The notes: generated from the letters alone by a model not told the origin. DNA of 64,000 bases from Aulostomus chinensis (GCA_037954235.1 JBBMOA010000021.1:10426501-10490500), one strand, 5' to 3'; counted from the first letter of the stretch, positions 23,478-36,378 are shown. A program made the numbers and translations.

Positions 23478-26400
23478 CTATCATAGGTTTTCTTTTGATT
23501 TGATGCGTGGATTGGTTTCACTTTCTCTTTGACCTACTGTATCATTATGAGGAGAATTACCATAACAGAACTCAGGTAATAAAGTGTGTAGACCGTGATT
23601 GTTGTTGTGTTTTGGGGTAATACAATACGTCATGAGAGAGTCTCAAAGCTCTAATGAACTTGTTGACCATGGGTAAGAGATTGAAGGAGGAAAGCCCATC
23701 TGATTATGCAGCACTTTCCCAGCGCTGTGCTTCTGAGCGGACATTGATTTTGGCTCAAATCTCACAGCTGCAGGACGTCGCTTCGTCTGAAGTCCGTGCT
23801 GGGCCCCTGCGAGGAGGCTAATGTGGCCCGATCCAAGACAAAGACTACAGTAGGATATGGAGGGTAAACACAGAACATGGGCCCATCTTTGCCTCAAGTT
23901 TGTGTTCTCAGATTTGAACCAAAAACAAAAAAGAAAAGGGGGGGTCAAAGTCTAGAATCTCTCAGGATGTCTGCAGACTTATTCTTATGGCTGTTGTGGT
24001 GAAGCGTAGAGCAGAGGCATGTTGGGCCCAAAACATATGATTAGTTTTAATGTCATGTATGAGGTGAGTATAGACTATACAGCTTCATGACGTGACACTT
24101 ATATCCTTTGTCATATAATGGAATATCTACCCTGAAGTATGCCAGAAATGCTTTATTTATACCTTAGTAGACCATATGAGGAGCTTACTTTGCCAAGGAA
24201 AAGTCACTAGACGAGAAAAGTGACCGTAACATAAGCCATCCAGCTCCAACTGAGACGGTGTTGTGTTTCATTGTGGCCGATCACACGCCTGCTTGCGTGT
24301 CGCTTGCGCACGAACTGCATGTATATTCAACCTCAGAGAAACGATTTTTCCCTACATGTTCCGGTGACACATCCCGAATAAACAACTTCACGGAACCTAA
24401 AATAGACACCAGAGACCCGGGGATGATTTTGTATACAGTTTGTGATTTTTTTATTTATTTTTTTAACACCTTGTCTGAAATAAGGGCAATACACTTCAGA
24501 AGAAGATGGACTTTGTAAAAAAAGAAAAAAAAAGAAAAGAAAAAAAAAACGTGCCTAGCAGTTAACTCGGCTGCCCCGTGAGATTTATGGCTGCAAAAAA
24601 GGGTTTTAACATGTACATGCCAACATCTGAGGAGATTCCAAAACATGCATCAAATGGCTGACATTAGTCTCAGGGAAGCACATGTGTCAACAGAGAGATA
24701 TGAAGACGTGCGCTGTGCTTGAGTTTTCAAGCTGTAATAAAGATGTGTGGTGTAAATGTAACGCAGGTGAACTGTACAGCTACACTGAGATAGTCCTCTA
24801 TGCAGCGCTGCGTGCATTCTGTTCAGAATGGTTTTTTTAGACCGATTTCATAATCTAATACAATCAGAATTTTTTTGTGTGTTGGCTTAAAAAGCGCTCT
24901 GAATAAGACGCAGTATGTTGAAAATGTTCAAACTTATAAGTAACTCCCAAAGAAGGTATTGTTTCGCTGCTGTTTTGAATTACGCAAATAAAAACACTTC
25001 CAAAAAAAAAAAAAAAAAAAAAAGGGCTAAATTTCACCAAACTTTGGGTCTTAGCATGAGCCAAGGAAGAAACCATTAAATTTAGGGGCAGATCAATTTA
25101 ATTTGGTGAAACGAAATTGAACGCTTTTTCTTATACTGAGCAAGAGCCCTCCTGTTTACTTGTTATTTACTCAGCCAAGAAAAGAAATGTCATCATGATA
25201 CAGGATCTCTGTTTCCATCTCAGTTGATACTCTGTGAATATTACGTAAACCACAGAGACAAAGACAACATGAAGCCAGTTGTGATTATTTCACAGTGGAA
25301 ACAAAGGACACCAACGAGTCACAGCAGTTCACGTTGAAAAAAACGTTTTAAAACTTTTACTCGTTTTTATTGTTTTTTTTTTTTTTTTTTACCGACAACA
25401 ACTTAAAACGTTGGGATCGCAGGGACAGTGAAATTCTAATGGGACTCAACACCTTGGTACAATTACGGTTACTGACATGTGTTTAAACAACAGTAATTAT
25501 CATTTGTCGCATAACCAACACAAAATAAAAACACAAATAAAATCAATCCTACTTTGGTCGCGCTTTTCCATGGTGACGTGTAATTTTAAGACATTGCATA
25601 CCGCCACCAAAGAATGCTGAGTAAAGAGATTGCGATCATTTCATGTTCTATGACATAACAATTAATGGGAAGTACTTCAGGATAATGTTTGAATTCATTT
25701 GTCCGTCGAATAATTTGTGATCTAATCAAACGCTGAAGCACTTTAGCTTCCTTCAGTTTAACATGTTTAGAGAAAGAGAGAGAGAAAAAAGTGAGTATTG
25801 TTACGTCTGCAATCAATTGTACACTCTTTTTTTCTTCCTTCAAGTTGAGCTCTGTCTCTGCTAATAGCAACCCCACTCTCATGTCCTGAGGGTGCAATGT
25901 TGCTGTCCCACTGATTTTGGTTCGTTTCGAAGACAAAGTGAGGCTTGCACCGGGCACACGCTGCATTTCTGATGGTTGAGCTGCAAGGGGAGCAAAATAA
26001 ACATAGTTGTTTTCCTTCCAACAGGGACAGAAGAAAAAAGAAAATTTAGAAAGAAGCCCTAGCCCAATATCCTCCTCGAGGCGTGGATGAGCCAAGTTTT
26101 CAGCCATTCAGTGTCAGGGAGGGCAAAGAGGTTGCGGAGTACAGTGACAATTAAGAAAAAGGAGAGGAGGGTTTTTGTTTTTTTTCTGCAGCTGCACAGC
26201 AAACATCAACAAACCTCCAAACCATTACCACACTCTCTCCACCTTTTTTCAAGATTGTACTCACTTAAACTGTTGTACGAGCTCTTTCCCAGCACGTCCT
26301 CCACATACACACACGTGTAAAACAGCAAACACTTTTGGAAATGCCAGCTGCCTCATTTGTGTTACAAACATGAGTCACATCTTTCCTCGCTGTAAGGTGA

Positions 26401-28849
26401 CTCTGGTTTACCAGGCTGGGTTCTGGGTAGCAGCATTGGGTGATTACATCCGCCAGCACTCTCCACCCCTCTCCAATTTTTTGCACGCTGTCATGTTCAA
26501 AGTCCCCCTTTGCTACGTGAGAAGTGTGAGCTACCTCACTAACTGGTAGCAAGCTAAACACAGTTTTGATGAAGATTTAGATCAGTCAGGTCAGCTCGGG
26601 TTCTTTCAGTAACTCGTGACTTGTAGGGATAAACAACTAATAAGTACTTAGTAATCTCGCAAAGACATTTGTTTCCAATGTTGGAAGTGCACAGCGGCTG
26701 AATCCTAGGCTTGACGATGATGATAGCTTACAAATAAGCAAACCAAAGCTCTTTTTTGTTGTTGTTGTTTTTCTACTGTAGCGGAACGATAACGGGTGCA
26801 GCCAAAACCACCTTATGTCCATTTACAAACTCTCAAGCTGCTTTAATCCACATCTTCTTTATCCAACCTTTTGCTGGTTAATCTACAACGCTTGAAGAGC
26901 TAAAAACCAGACAAACTAATGACACTGCGATTTGGTGCTGCAGTGAAGGAACGCGAGCAAGTTGGGCAGACCAAATCCGCCAGTTGGTCGCGCTCGCTAC
27001 ATTGGCTGAAGAAATCATTAAGAATTGCAATGGGCGAAAAAAACAAAACAAAACCATCATAGTGAGGACAATAAATCTATTTGTGAATAGTTGAAAGACA
27101 AAATACCCTTTTTGGTTGAAGTGCAGCCTCGCATTCTTCTTATTGGTGTTGGATGGTTCCTTGCACATTAATAAACCTGCACCACCAACCTCCACCAATA
27201 ATCTCTCACCCTGCTGTGGTCCCACTGAACTTTCCATCTACTTTCCAAATAAATGTTTCAGCTCCTTCACACTCATATTAGAAGGAAGCATTGCACTTTT
27301 AGATGAGCTAATAGATGTGTCATCAGTTGGTGTTGTCATTGGCTGATGCCATAAGTCTGTTGTTGAAGGGGATTTATTACTGAATGTGTCTGATTGTATT
27401 TCTTTCTCCCACACAAATGACTAAGCAGAGTCTGAATGATATATTCGACATCCTCTCATATCGTTAAACACATGTATTCCTGGAAACAGTAAAAAAGATC
27501 AAGAAACAACTGCTTGGGGACAGTGCTTTTACTTCTTGCAAACTGCCTGACCATCACCTATTTCCAGTATCATAAAGGTTTACGTTCAAGTATGGTTATA
27601 TGGAAGGTGGAGAGAGTAAGATACCCAATATTCCTCTCAGGGACTGTTCCCTGTCACTGGTTAAGGCAAGTGGATGACATCTCACCTGCGTGGTCTGGCC
27701 CTCTTGGACTGATGTCGTAAGGCTCAACATGGACGAAGAGAGATCTCAGAGAATCTCACCACTATGTTATCAGACAGCAACTAATTAAATCCTCCTCCAT
27801 TTTAAGTAAGTCATGGAGGGGAGGAGGTTTTTTCCCTCAACAATCCCTAGAGACCAATGTCCTTCTAAGTCAGCATTAGAAAGTCAGAACAAAATACTTG
27901 GTTGCAACCTTGACAATGGCATTGGTCCCCAAGCACTCACTGGATGAATCATTTTCATGTCATGATATCATTGGAATCAAAGTGTAATTGGCACATTCAA
28001 AGTCCTGGATGTAGGCAAACCACCCTCCTGGGGGTGCACGCTACATCATGGAGCTCTAAATGTGCCCAGATGGACTGAAGGGAAGAGCGGGGAGCACAAA
28101 CAAAATTTGAGTACAACCCCAGCTGTGCCTTTATTAAAACCAGAAAAAGATACAGAGAGGATAACAATAACATTGTGACTACATATGGTGATGCGCTGAA
28201 GCATCGCAAGGACTGGCCATGAAGCCACTGGAGGCAAGCCTTGTATGTAAGGGGTATGAAGGCACCTTAGGTTAGGTTGTGTGAGAGATGTGTGAAGTTC
28301 CTGTGTGGGGAACCCGGGAATGGGCGAAGTAAGGTGAAAACATTCGTGAGGAATGTGTGTGTGAATGCAAGGGTGCTGTCACTGCTGTACCAACGAGCCA
28401 AGCTCTCTGGCTTTTTGTAGGTTTTGTACCTTGTAGACCTGGATGAAGACTGGGGTGGGATGAGGGCCGTGCAGCTTGCTACAAATGGCAAGTTCCTTCC
28501 ATGTGTGTCCTTGCTGTTGCCATGACTGAATACTTCAGCTTTCGAGGTGGCAAGTCAACAAGGCCTTCAAGTCCTCTACCCGAAGACTCCAAACCAGCTG
28601 GGACGTCTTCCCTCCTTAACCTTGAATCTGTCCCTAGAACTGATGGATAAGAGTCAAATGTCAACAACAGATTGTCTAACTAATCATTTCATCCTGTTCC
28701 TCATCCTGCTGATGTGCCTTTTAAATCTCCACCAATCATCTGTTTGGCTCTGTGTCCAGGCACAGAATTTTTTCCCATGCATACTAATGTGTTCCTCGAA
28801 AACTCGCAGCTGGTTGATTCCAGGGAATCTGTTAGTCTGGTCTGCAACC

Positions 28850-28887
28850 ATGATGATGATGATGATGATGATGATCATCATCATCAT
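28850..28887. repeat. ATG/CAT trinucleotide palindrome
   Basis: A run of ATG units turns into CAT units at a central GATC, so the tract can fold into a near-perfect hairpin. Confidence 0.95.
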
Positions 28888-30517
28888 AAAGGAGGAAGGT
28901 TTTCCAACCTGCAGCAAACATTTCAGTCTGCATTTGTTTCGCTAACAAATAAAACATTATTGCTTTGTTTGTTCATTTGTTTGCTCCACAGTTGAGCGTT
29001 GATTTTGGCTCGGGATCATTCCCGGCACTCTCAGCTTGAGAAAAGAACATCTGCCCAAACCATCAGATCATTAATGGCTTTACATCCAAAGTTGACCCTC
29101 TTCTGTTTGTCTTTTCCTCAAGCATCAACTAGTGTCTCCATCACCGTCTACAGAAAGTCCTCCAGCTGTAAAACGGACGGAAAATGTCATATTTTTTCAG
29201 ATCATCTCCGCCTGTCTGCTTGCCCAGTCTTTGATTTAGCCTCTGTGTCTTGAAGTAACACACGTTCTCCCTCTTTCTCCTTTGAGCATTCCATTCTGCT
29301 CCGTCTCTCTCTCCCTCTCTCTTTCTCTCTGGCGAGGTCAATGGTTTCATTGGACAAACTCAAACAAGAGAGTCCCCTGAAACCATGTCTGTTCATTAGC
29401 GTAGACATGAACAGGCAACGCCACAGTCAACCTCGCCTTATTAGCATTCATTTTATGTTTTCTCTTCCTTTTCTCAGTCTTTGATATACAGGATGTAGGA
29501 CTTTGCAATGGCGATGTTAAAAAGAGAAAACACAGAATCAAAGAGTGAGACTGATGTTTTGGGCAAAAGCCCTAATCAATATCAGACATGAGGATGAGCT
29601 CAGATATCTCAGACAATAGACAATGATACGCGCGAGGCCAAAGGCAAACATGGGTGCAATTGTATTAAAATAAAAGAAAGACACAATCAAAAAAAGACCA
29701 TTTATTAAAAATACAAAACACAACAGCAAAAGCGCAGTTCATTGCATAAATGGCTTGTTGATTTAAATACAGTCAGTGCGGAAAATGTCCTTTTTATATA
29801 TATATTTCCCACCAAATTTTGTATCAAGAGTAACTTTTTTTGGGCTCGTATATGTTTAATGTTTGCCAGTATTGGATTATACTGTGAAACTGCTCCTATT
29901 TGAACAGGAATTCTGACACATTTTAAAAAGGTTGAGGCATTTGCCCATCAATATTGTGCTAGTGCTTAATTCTTAGAAATCTACTGATTTCCTTTTGATT
30001 ATTTTTCAACATTATAAAAGTTGACATGCAAATGAACCGTACCATTTAATTGTTTCACTATATGTACAATCCTTTTACAAAAAAGTACAAAATGAATATC
30101 AATTAAATATTTCCCCATATAAAAATGAATAACTTATTGAATATGTGAAGTTTAAGGAGAGTCAAGATATAATGATTATCTACACATACAAAAAAACAAT
30201 TTCCTATTGTTTTGGAAATTTACAAACAATTAAGGTGCACTTGAGTGCATAGCTCCAAAACCCATCAGTGATCATAATGAAATATGAACAATGGATTTGT
30301 TCAATTTATGAATAAGTTGGTATGAAATATACCAATATACAGTATAACAAATATATTTATGTAACAGATAGCTGGGTCAGATTTGTTGCTTGTGCTCTCT
30401 ATAGAAGAGATAGCAGATGAAATATGGATGAAACCAATGAAATATCTAAAAAACCTGACATGCCAGTGATGACACACATGCTTAGCAGTGCAGATTTATG
30501 CTGAAAATGCACTTTGC

Positions 30518-31101
30518 TAAAGGAACACGCCAAGAGTTTGACAAGAAGACAAATACTTTTCTCTCTTTTGCGCATCAGTTAAGGACCTAGGGACAGGCTA
30601 ACCGCTAGTTAGCTTAGTGCAATGAATTGTAGTGGGTAGGAAGTGCTGGCAAACCTCCATCAAAAGTCATGAGATAGGTCAGATTCAGGATCTTGATCTG
30701 TCCAAAAGTAATAATCCTCATCCTCTAGCACAAAGTCTGCTTTGATTAGTTTTAACAGTCGTTCTTCTAATCATCTGCGAATATTTATTTTCTAATCATC
30801 AGCAAATACTTTATTTTGTTTCGTAGCTTTTTTCTTTCTTTCAATAAAGACGTTCCAAATATGTGTCTGATGCTAAAACTTCAATGCTTGAATTGTTATT
30901 TTAATAACAAATATCATTGAGAGAAAAGTATATGCTACAGAGCCAAACCACCACATTATGCTAAGCTAGCTAGTAGCCACATGGTATGTGTGGGTCTCAG
31001 CTCACTAATGTACACACAGAGGAGAGAATGGTATCTATCGTCTTGTCTGGCCCTGGGGAGGATGGCAAAAAATTTCCCAAAAAACTGACATGTACCTTTA
31101 A
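30518..31101. mobile_element. MITE-like copy of the same family, between pi15 and crispld1
   Basis: The right arm reads GAGAGAATGGTATCTATCGT and CTTGTCTGGCCCTGGGGAGG and ends near CATGTACCTTTAA. The left arm starts AAAGGAACACGCCAAG and carries CTAGTTAGCTTAG. The left arm appears to have lost the GAGCC part of its motif. The interior holds no coding potential. Confidence 0.6.
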
Positions 31102-31602
31102 TTTGACAACAGAGGTTTTATCTATGCTAGCATCAGACCTTGAAATGGAGATTTCTCAGTTTGACTGATGTTTATTCCTCATTCTTATGATGTCATATAT
31201 GTTCAGTTTACAGTAAGTGCACTTTGGTCAAACTTTTTACCAATTCATGACAGGACACAAAATCACAACAGCCTGAGCGTGTAGGCTACCTACAGAAGCT
31301 GCTATGCTAACTGCGCCCTTGTAGTTTTTCCCTCTGAGGTTAAATGCTTTGATCTTTCTATGACAACATTTCTACAAAGAGCAGAGCACACAACATGGAG
31401 GTGTGATGCCCGTAGCACCATAGTGAGCATGTGTGAGCAGCTATGATGGTGTTGTGGCCCTAATTGCCACATTGTCAATGGTAAACTATAGTAAGAAGTA
31501 TTTAGCACCTCATGTGAGTTGTGTTTAAGGACCCATTCTACACATAAATTACATTTCATCAATTAAAAATAGTCATGGTAATTAAAAAAAATTAATTTAC
31601 AG

Positions 31603-31608
31603 TTTATT
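31603..31608 (-). terminator. Candidate pi15 polyadenylation signal
   Basis: The minus strand reads AATAAA about 177 nt after the pi15 stop codon. An AATAAA also overlaps the stop codon itself and would be too close to be used. A longer 3' UTR ending at a more distant hexamer (for example 29701-29706) cannot be excluded. Confidence 0.35.
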
Positions 31609-31784
31609 TACAAATAATCAACGCTAAATTGTCTGCTGCCTTCAAATGTATGTTTGTGTCTTTAAATAAGCCATATATACAAAATAGTGTGGTCCACGAC
31701 TGTTGTGCAAATCCTTACGGCATTAAAAATAATGTCTCTGTGGTACTGTAGGTTGTCAGCTTATGCAGGGGAGAAAACCTGTGT

Positions 31785-34700
31785 TTATTTGAACCAGTGC
31801 AGGTAGTTTGTCTTCAGAGCAGGGAAGCACATGTTGTTGCTGCAAGAGCCGCCATAGCTGGGGGGGCAGGCGGAGCAAGGAACGCCTACTTTGTAGGGAG
31901 CCTCTCCGATCCAGTTGCCCCTGGAAGATAGAGAAATGAAAGGTGTGAATGGCTCCGCAGTAACCAAAGGCCAACATGTATAAACAGTTTCAAAAACATT
32001 ATTGTCAGGATAAATCTGTCATATCTAAGATGATGCTCATCAATGGGTTTTCCCAGAAGCTGCATTTACAGCTCCATGTGTGCTCCCCCCATGTGATTAC
32101 AGCTAGAGTATCGACCTTGGCGTGAGAGATGTTTTAGATTTCAGCATGTTTAGCATCACATTGTGTAATAAAGTATTTAAATTGGAAAAAACCCCAGCAA
32201 AATTACAGGTTGACACCATCCAGATTCGAGATGTTAACACCAGCTGGAGTTGGGAGTCATTAACAGAGAAGCCTTCGGCAGTCAGTGACCTCAGCAGAGG
32301 AGAAGGCCGGGTCATGCTTGTTTCTCAGCACACGCCACATTTCCAATCCAAAATATAGGTCACCTGTTTCCTGAGAATGTTCCTCTCAAATACGCTCCGC
32401 TGGGATTAAAGTACCTACATTACAAGTCCATCACAAGTCCAATTTGGCTTTTGTTCATGGAATTTATTTGATTCTTTGGCTTTGGTGTTGCCGTACCTGT
32501 TCACAAGCTTGTATTGGGATTATCTGAACCTCGCAGCGACGTGTGTGGCATTTCACAACTCAGCAGAGTGGACCGAGTTGTGATTAAGCCCGGCGTCACC
32601 AGGTTAATAGGTTCATTTGAATTAACAGACCCCCTTAAATCTAACAAGGCTTAAAAATGGATCCATATACTTACTTGGGTGAGTAGTTGCAAACTAAATA
32701 CGTCGCCCGCTTCCACACTGAACCCCATACGTTCATATTGTGGCACGTGTGAACAGCACAGCCCACTTTGTTTGACGTCGCCCACACCATCTGCAAAATA
32801 AAACGTAAAACGCTGTCAGTTCACACCAGGGTCACAGGAACTCAGTGGAATTGCTTAAATACACAGAGGTTATTGTCCATCCACCTGTGTATAATGGGTA
32901 CACATGGGTCCGTAGCATCGGAGAGGGCATCGAGGGTTGCAGTCACGGGGGTAAGGAAAAGAATAATCTTTGACCTCATCATACCATGGTTTCACCAGCT
33001 GAAGAATGGATCGATACCTGATGACAGAGGAGATACTCAGTTAGCTACAACCTTTGACCTAACTGAGCCACACCCATATACCAATATATCAAATGTGTCT
33101 TATTCACAAATGATGATGTTATGCAAGTTGAATGTATTTAAAGCGATACGTCACAGAAAATTTAGTCCTTCAAGGACTCACGAATTGGTACCTTGAGCTC
33201 ATGATATATTTTTGTTACTACTCTGAGTCCAGAATGCAGGAAGAGCCAGTCACGTATATTTAGCTCGAAGCTAATGTCGCCCCATGGCTGCCAACTACAA
33301 ACAACAGCAAATTTGTCCCAAAACATATGTTTACCAACTCAAAGACTTGGTGTTCAGTGATAGAGTAAAGAACCAAAGACTTGGTGTCCAGTGATAGAGT
33401 AAAGAACACACAGACGTATGCAGGCAAATTAATTTGGTGAATGTGCTAGCTGGTCGAACTCGGCGCTAACATGAACAAACGAAAAACTCGAATAAATCAA
33501 GTGAGTGTACATTTGGCTTGCCGGGAGTACGTTTGGATAAAGAAGATGAGGATTATGCTGAAAAGTTTGTGAACACATATTTTTGGACAGTTTTGCTGTT
33601 AGCCATCAGTCGCTGTTAGCCATCAGTCGCTGTTAGCTATCAGTCGCTGTTAGCTTCAAGCTAAATACACATGGCTAGCTCTTTCTGCATTCTGGAGTAC
33701 CAAAGAAGTGATGCAGTGGTGGGAAACCCAAAGACACCGCAAGACCACTTTTCTGGGTGAAGTATCACTTTAAGCCACTTCCTAGGAGACAAAGTGGGAA
33801 GGTGATGAAGATGTAAGTTAGCAATACGCCATAGTTGTGTCGAGCCTGCCAAAATGCATCAAAGACATGTTTTGTATATCATTTTAAAAGAATGCACTGA
33901 CATCAATAGTTTTTGTCACATCTAAAACATATCATACATTTTCTCAGTTTCTCAGACCACAATAAGAATAAAGGGTCAGGGTTCAGTACATAAATACATA
34001 CTGTCTACACCGTCAAAACCACACACACGATTGAAAGGGACAGTCCCCCACAGACAAACCATCAGAGATGTCACCAAGACTATATCTAGAAGATACTTCA
34101 AAGCTTCGTATTTCACCGCAAAACATTTGTAACACATTTGCAGTGACCAGTTGTGAGGAGATTATAAACAGTGCGATTTTCTTTCCCGCGATGCTGGGCA
34201 CTTACTTTGAAAAAGTGGAGAGCAAAGCTGTATGCATTTCCATGTATAGAGAACATGCATACTGTACATAAAAATGGATATAGGGCCCCATGTGAATTCT
34301 TGGAAAATATGTGTATTATGTTCTCTGCAGCAGCTTGGTCTAATTAGCCTTGAGCCTTTCAGATGTATCATAGCTCTGGCTTTAAACACATTTAAAGATG
34401 CATCTCGGCGCATGACTCATTTTCAACACTGCATCGATGAAAACTGGTTCCAGTGGAGAAGTTTTGTGAAACCTCAAGGGAGAGTAGATAAACCCGCTCA
34501 TGATAAAGAAATACTGTTCTGTTGAAGTTTTGTTTTAGGTACATTTCTGAGCAAATGGGGTCATAAGTTTAGTGGGTCTTTCACTTGACCAGTCCCAAGA
34601 AACAGTTAGTTTAAGTTGTATTCCCTTAAGTCTTGTGTTGTTCCTCAATAAAATCTAAAAGTGTAGGAAAACATGACGGTGTTTCCAAATGGAAAGTCAA

Positions 34701-36210
34701 GACCCACTAAAGGGATGTGCATTAGTCCTCATGGGTCATTGCTGAAAACATAAGCTTTTGTTTATCTGAGGGGGTCACAGGAGCATTCCTCAAGCAGTCA
34801 CTAGGTCACAGTGCAGAAACTTTTAGGAGAACAGAAAAAGGGGGCTGCAAAGGCAACGACCATGACTGCTGAGGCCGAGTTGTCCCTGAGAGGAGCAGCA
34901 GATGTTGAGGAGGGAGGGAGGGAGGGAGGGAGGGAAGGATGGAAGGGGGAGGGTGGGGGCGGGAGTCAAAGGTCGCTCACCGTCCTGTCCTGACGGAGAG
35001 GTTCTGACCCAGGAACCTGAGGAGGTGAGGCGGTCCGTGCTCCCACATACAGGCATGAGCCCAGTCCTCAGCTGTCTTCGCCAGAGTGTCATCCCACACC
35101 TAAAACACACAGCAGCGAGACATGGTGGGCACATGGAAGGTCATTACATAACCGATGTAAAATATAGACACAAGATCTTCTCCATTTAGCAGTAAGATGT
35201 GACACAAGAGTTCATAGCATGTGTTGCTATGGCAAAAGGCATCAAGTCATCTATGAAAGCTGTTACATAAGTTAGTTATCCTTCATGCAACACATGGATT
35301 CAGGAAACCTTCACCATGGCAACAGAACGCTGGACAGCAAAACCTGTCAACACTCATGCAAACACACTTTTTATTGGGGATGGATTTATAAGGGGGGGGG
35401 GGTACTCCTGCTCTGGTGGCTTCTTTCCTCTAGCAGTCCATACCCAAAGGGAATTAATAACCCACTCCATTTTTAACTGGCAGCCTCAGTTGCTGTCGTC
35501 AGCACCAGAGGTCCAAAGGCTAATTTAGGCACTTTACAATACACCGGTGACGTCAGTTTAAAAAAAAAAAAACCTCAACGTCATTTTGTAACTGACAACA
35601 TATGCTGCACATAAACCGGGAACCATTTCACATTTTTGGCATGATTTTATTGAATGAGCGTACCACTGACTGACCACTCGGGTTCCCTCCCTCGGTGAGC
35701 AGGAGGAGGGGGGCGCGACTGGTAGGTTACATGACCCCTTCTTCCTTTTGGAAGTGACTACTTAGGTGGTCTATTGCAGGGGGCAATGTGCTGAACAGCT
35801 GAAGACATTTTCACAAATATATTACTCACTTCACTAACTTCCAAAACTCGATACAGGACAGATAAAAACTCACACTGCGGTATTGAGGCGTAATATCATG
35901 CACGAGGGTGAAAATTTATAAAAATTGAATGAAAACTTACCATGTATTCCATATTTGACGCCGGAGGAAACACCTTCCCTCTAACTTTGTTGTGGTAATC
36001 AAGAATGGCGAGCATGTCATTCTGACTAATATAACGCTTCCTCCTGCCTTTGGAAATAACCGTCGTGTCTGTTCCGTAGCTGCGCGCTGCGCCAAGATTG
36101 GTGAAGTTGGCGGCTGGCAGGGAGGTGGACGCAGTAGGAATATTCAATGCACTTGCTCCGCAAGATATGCACAGAAATAGGAAATCTACGGCAAATAACT
36201 GAGGTTTCAT
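31785..36210 (-). CDS. pi15: Peptidase inhibitor 15 (PI15), secreted CAP-superfamily protein (5 coding exons)
   Basis: The coding exons are 36210-35941 (270 bp), 35099-34981 (119), 33017-32885 (133), 32790-32675 (116) and 31920-31785 (136, stop TAA). They join to 257 residues; human PI15 has 258. A signal peptide covers about residues 1-20. NFT (35-37) and NLS (123-125) are N-glycosylation sequons. RRKR at 56-59 is a furin-like cleavage site preceding YISQNDM. The CAP domain runs from about 66 to 216 with DYHNKVRG, THYTQMVWATS (CAP1, 170-180) and YLVCNYSPKGNW (CAP2, 205-216). The tail is a cysteine-rich CSACPPSYGGSC segment ending in HWFK. The RRKRYISQNDM, LRFLGQNLSVRTGRYRSI and terminal YLHWFK stretches favour PI15 over the paralogue R3HDML. 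PI15 is described as a weak trypsin inhibitor; that is literature, not visible here. The a or b co-orthologue cannot be decided. Confidence 0.96.
33341..33408. repeat. Two 34-bp tandem units
   Basis: The units 33341-33374 and 33375-33408 differ at a single position (GTTCAG versus GTCCAG). They lie inside the MITE of pi15 intron 2. Confidence 0.9.
33595..33661. repeat. Four 17-bp tandem units
   Basis: The unit is GCTGTTAGCCATCAGTC. Two copies are identical, the third has one change and the fourth is degenerate. There are no spacers between the units. Confidence 0.9.
34909..34936. repeat. GGGA tetranucleotide repeat in pi15 intron 2
   Basis: About seven GGGA units lie 45-70 bp downstream (in transcript sense) of the pi15 exon 2 donor. 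On the transcript this is a CCCT-rich stretch. Confidence 0.95.
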
Positions 36211-36276
36211 GTTTGGTATTTCAAAAAAAAAAAAAAAAAAACTGCAGACAAAGTATCTCCGGCGTCTTGGATGGAT

Positions 36277-36378
36277 CTGGAAAAAAAGCAAAGAAAGAAG
36301 AAAAAAATCAAGATAAAGACTTGTGCTCTGTGCGCGTGACTGTGCCACAAGTGCTTTTCAATGATTCCACACACTTAC
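36277..36378 (-). other. Probable 102-bp intron in the pi15 5' UTR
   Basis: On the minus strand a strong donor, AAAG/GTAAGTGTG, sits at 36378. An excellent acceptor sits at 36277: a long T-rich tract ending CTTTTTTTCCAG. Splicing would join a leader exon (from about 36505 to 36379) to an exon of 36276-35941 that carries the start codon. Removing this segment also removes an upstream in-frame ATG at 36348 that would otherwise extend the protein with an implausible leader. Confidence 0.65.

Larger units (their letters stand above)
19718..30517. other. Intergenic stretch between crispld1 and pi15
   Basis: About 11 kb with no exon I can support on either strand. It holds homopolymer G runs (for example about 20669-20681, 20780-20790 and 21530-21546), the microsatellites listed separately and the ATG/CAT palindrome. 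The open frames here are short, lack splice context and show no family similarity. Confidence 0.55.
33138..33773. mobile_element. Angel-like MITE with TTAAAG-type ends in pi15 intron 2
   Basis: The left end reads TTAAAGCGATACGTCAC and the right end is its near inverse, GTGAAGTATCACTTTAA. Inner inverted arms share the segments around TCCAGAATGCAG and TAGCTTCAAGCTAAAT. The ends resemble the TTAAAGGGATAGTTCACCC-type termini of common fish MITEs. It contains two short tandem arrays (33341-33408 and 33595-33661). There is no coding capacity. Confidence 0.6.

Noticed and set aside
33595..33661. Short regular repeats that might suggest a CRISPR-like array
   Set aside because: The 17-bp units are directly adjacent with no spacers and lie in a vertebrate intron; this is a minisatellite.
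34823..35134. Minus-strand open frame rich in Ser/Pro over pi15 exon 2
   Set aside because: It reads the exon in the wrong frame; the true frame gives VWDDTLAKTAEDWAHAC and joins exons 1 and 3 in phase.
31785..36210. R3HDML as identity of the upstream gene
   Set aside because: The RRKRYISQNDM segment, the LRFLGQNLSVRTGRYRSI segment and the position next to crispld1 fit PI15 better.
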